Made by a program: the position numbers and the translations under genes. Positions 61,234 through 64,000 of a stretch of DNA of 64,000 bases are shown here, piece after piece (the first letter of the stretch is position 1; every line of letters begins with the position of its first letter). Under the pieces are notes generated by a model, which had not been told where the DNA came from, searched no databases, and worked only from the letters and a program-made list of their open reading frames with translations. The stretch comes from Pezicula radicicola (taxonomy: Eukaryota > Ascomycota > Leotiomycetes > Helotiales > Dermateaceae): assembly GCA_003008705.1 (NCBI GenBank), contig PDUO01000029.1:383321-447320 (forward strand), given 5' to 3'.

Positions 61234-64000
61234 ACTAGCGGATCCAATAAGCAATATGCATTTTAACTAATCAAACGGCAAGAACAGTATTATATACAGC
61301 ATAGCATGGCAGAATGATAAAGGTCAATAGAGCCCCTCGGGAATTCCCAATCTTGGGACTCTCCGAAGAAGCTGTTCCCAAGTAACATAATAAACTGTTC
61401 CGACAATTTCACCAATCGCAAGATTGATTGATTTGGCAGTACCTTCGACCAATTGGACGTTACAGTAATATGCAAAATAGTCAAGATTTGCTAATTCGTT
61501 GATTTGATATCAGGAGTCTCGATTTGCCGGATCAGCTTGATCCTGAGTCAATTGGTCGAACTAGAATATGGTTTTCTGATTAATTCTATTGATTCCGATT
61601 AGTTAGTTAGTTCTTCGATGTCTTATTTCTTAAATAGCCCAACTTACAATCGACTTAATTCTACAATTGGCTTGATTAATTGATTGCTGTTCTTGATCTG
61701 AATTAATTAAATAGGGGGAATATATCTTTACCGGATTAGGCAAGACAACGATTTAGTTATTTCGCTGTTAGTTTAGTCAATTCCGGTCGGAACAAAGCCC
61801 ACGGACTTACCCGAGTTATTTGCATAGTTCTCTATCTAATATTTGCCGTTGAAACGCCTCTTTTTCGCAATTTTTTAGATTCAAAAGTTACTACCCATCC
61901 TCTGCAGATGCTGAGACTCTTGTATCTTGATTGTCAAAAGAGAGACTTAATTGGTTACTGTATTGCAACATGTGTACTGTACGTAATGATCTGCAATCTT
62001 AATCTTCAGATCCCACAACTTCTGCCTGTACGATCTTCGGTCCTTCTCCTGGACCTCCGGAGTCCGAAAGTTCATGAAGTCTCCATCATATAATGAAAAT
62101 GCCCAGCTCAACAGACCAGCATCCCACAGTTTTAGACCCTGGACCCCGGTTAGCAACTACCGCAGTTTCTCCCCCCACATGGCGAAAATTAAATCGCCTT
62201 TCAAAAAGCCTAAATCCTTGTTCACTTAAGGTTCTTAGTGGGAATACGCTAAACTTAAACTCAAACATTGCGTGCTTCTTTTCAAGGCTTGCCGTTACCT
62301 ACCGAGGAGGTAATCGTAGCCATGGCCCCCCTATTGACCCACCCACCAACCAACACCCAAATGGTGGGAACTATGTCGGTCTGGAAAATAGTACGATTAA
62401 TGTTCATAGCTCTGAGCCTAATCCTGACTAATCCTAGGTGATTCCTAACGTCTAAACTTGTGTTATGGGCAAGTAATCTGTGGCAACCCAACCATGAAAA
62501 TTCCAAGAATGGGATTTCCCATTCATGAATAGGGTAATTATATACAATTTTCCCTTTTAAAATGTTATGCGCCTTTTCAATCATAAGCATACATAGGTCA
62601 ATATTAAAGCTACTGTAAACTTTTTTCTTTCTTTTTTTCTAAAAAAAAGGGAGGGGGGGGGGAACAAAGAAAAGAAAGAAAAAATTGGGGAGGCTAAAGG
62701 TAATTTCTTAGCTACAATCTATTCCTAAAATGGTGATTAATCCTTCTTACTTCTTTATGTTATTCTGTTGATAATTTTTATTGTACCTCCGTAAGGTAGA
62801 GGCATTTTTCTCCAGCACGTAGTCCGGAAGGGCTCGCTAAACAGCCCTGGATTTTACTGATCGTCCTCGTACCTACCTAGGTATGCACAACTGTACCCAT
62901 TTATGGGAGTCTTATTTCACAACTACTACGAGTAGGCTGCAACAGATCGACCCGGTTTGGCGGCTTGTGGCCCGGAACACCCTTGAAAAAGGCAATAGCG
63001 GCGGCTCCTTGTACACGGAAGCTACCTATAATGGACTTCTTATCCATACTACGATATACATGCAGCAAAACTTAAATAACCCTTGGGGAGGCTATGCACT
63101 TTCCATGGGCTAGGATGTTCATACAGTAAGATTTATTCCTTGAGCATTCGATCCAGCCAATGTCTGGTACCGTCGTAGATAGGAGCCTTGACGGACGAAA
63201 CGGATCTATGGGGTCTGATGACGCCAAAATATGCATTCTTTATTAACCCTAGCAAGATGAGATTAAATTACTGGGCTTTTGACTTGGTGAGTAAATCACC
63301 AATCGCTAATTGAAGTGCCATCTATCTACAGCAATTATCGCTACCAAACACAACATTCATTATGTCAATGGTTTTATAAATACCGTTCCATCCGTCCGAC
63401 CGTTATTTCGTATGCTTACGGCAACAGATAAGAAGTCCTAAAAGGCCTTGGCGCTTAGCGTATGATAGGGCAATAATCAAGTCGTAAAGTCGAGCATCTC
63501 ATGAATGAATAGAGTGATAAGGTCATTCTTATTACTAGTAGGCATCTGCCATAAACTTTAAGGCCTTTCAGACAATTGCAATAACAGGCGTGACTGTCTT
63601 CGGTACGGCCCGAAATCTTGGAAAAGGCCAGGCAGGCTTTGGCTTCTGTGCTTGGACGAACCAGGTGTCGCGCTTTTAGCCTTTTTATAGTACTTCCCCC
63701 CCCCCGTTTAAACGTTATTTTTTACAGTTGGCAACAACAAAAAAAAAAAAAAAAAAAAAAAAAATTGGCATTTCAACCGGGGGTGGATAGTATTACTAAA
63801 TTAGTCCACGCCACAAATTTCACCTGGGAGCTGTTCGTGGCGGCCGGTCGCTACGGATCGGTCCGCATGGGCAACATCAATTTCAACAGAATTATTTACA
63901 GCGGTTGGCTCGCTTGCGGATCCAGCACGACTGACTGCCAAAATTTACATGACGACCTAAGTCGAGCGCTTGCACAGCTCCCAATGTATTCATAAGTGCA
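61234..64000. other. AT-rich right end of the window
   Basis: No gene could be supported. It contains a G-rich run (62649-62662) and a C10 run (63696-63705). A 125-codon open frame at 63618-63995 passes through the poly-A run. Its last part (NFTWELFVAAGRYGSVRMGN) looks protein-like and may be a last exon or a remnant, but nothing identifies it. Confidence 0.4.
63739..63764. repeat. Poly-A run of 26
   Basis: Twenty-six consecutive A on the plus strand follow GCAACAAC. No inverted repeats or target duplication are visible nearby that would mark a retroposed tail. The length may be affected by assembly. Confidence 0.9.

Noticed and set aside
63739..63764. Poly-A run as the tail of a retroposed element
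   Set aside because: No flanking target duplication or recognisable retroposon body adjoins it.
1..64000. CRISPR arrays, bacterial operons or phage genes
   Set aside because: No spacer-regular repeats or bacterial gene layout occur; intron-rich genes show a fungal nuclear genome.

Overview
The window reads as nuclear DNA of a filamentous ascomycete (Pezizomycotina). Genes are split by short introns of about 47-70 nt, with GTAAGT-type donors and CTAAC/CTGAC-type branch sites. The gene set is fungal: SAGA Spt20, mitochondrial Yme2, Zn2Cys6 regulators, a GH12 glucanase. AT-rich stretches with C-to-T type decay at CpA suggest repeat-induced point mutation (RIP). The exact lineage cannot be fixed from sequence alone; a Leotiomycete is a reasonable guess.

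Positions 1-42 kb are a gene-dense core compartment with intact genes, most of them housekeeping. In order they are: a glutamine-rich repeat protein (72-2117 +), glycerol kinase (4895-6750 +), TFIID subunit TAF4 (8727-10756 -), the cleavage/polyadenylation endonuclease YSH1 (11345-14244 +), a BTB protein (15504-16278 +), an NRAMP metal transporter (17704-19640 +), a small Ser/Thr-rich secreted protein (20020-20524 -), a second BTB-like protein (24884-26682 +), a GH12 glucanase (27805-28607 -), SPT20 (30469-33329 +), YME2 (34526-37197 -), an EMI1-like twin-CX9C protein (37459-38220 +) and a Zn2Cys6 regulator (39662-42113 +). TAF4/YSH1 and YME2/EMI1 are divergent pairs. A 199-bp hAT-like MITE with an intact 8-bp target duplication lies at 16907-17105.

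Positions 42-64 kb are gene-poor and AT-rich. They hold a decayed protein kinase (about 42.7-43.6 kb), RIP-like remnants, tandem repeats and long homopolymers. Three genes, all on the minus strand, keep open, phase-consistent reading frames here: an AflR-type Zn2Cys6 regulator (45806-48832), an HMG-CoA reductase consisting only of the catalytic half (55301-57146) and a nine-exon cytochrome P450 (59045-61233). Together they look like a small or eroded specialised-metabolism cluster. HMG-CoA reductase makes mevalonate, the P450 would tailor a product, and the regulator would switch the locus. A spare reductase in such a place can raise terpenoid precursor supply or confer resistance to a reductase inhibitor; the sequence does not decide between these.

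The most striking single observation is a 1348-bp pogo/Fot1-like transposon (47303-48650) inside the first intron of the AflR-type gene. It separates the exon encoding the first two zinc-binding cysteines from the exon encoding the other four. The exon phases still join into a canonical zinc cluster.
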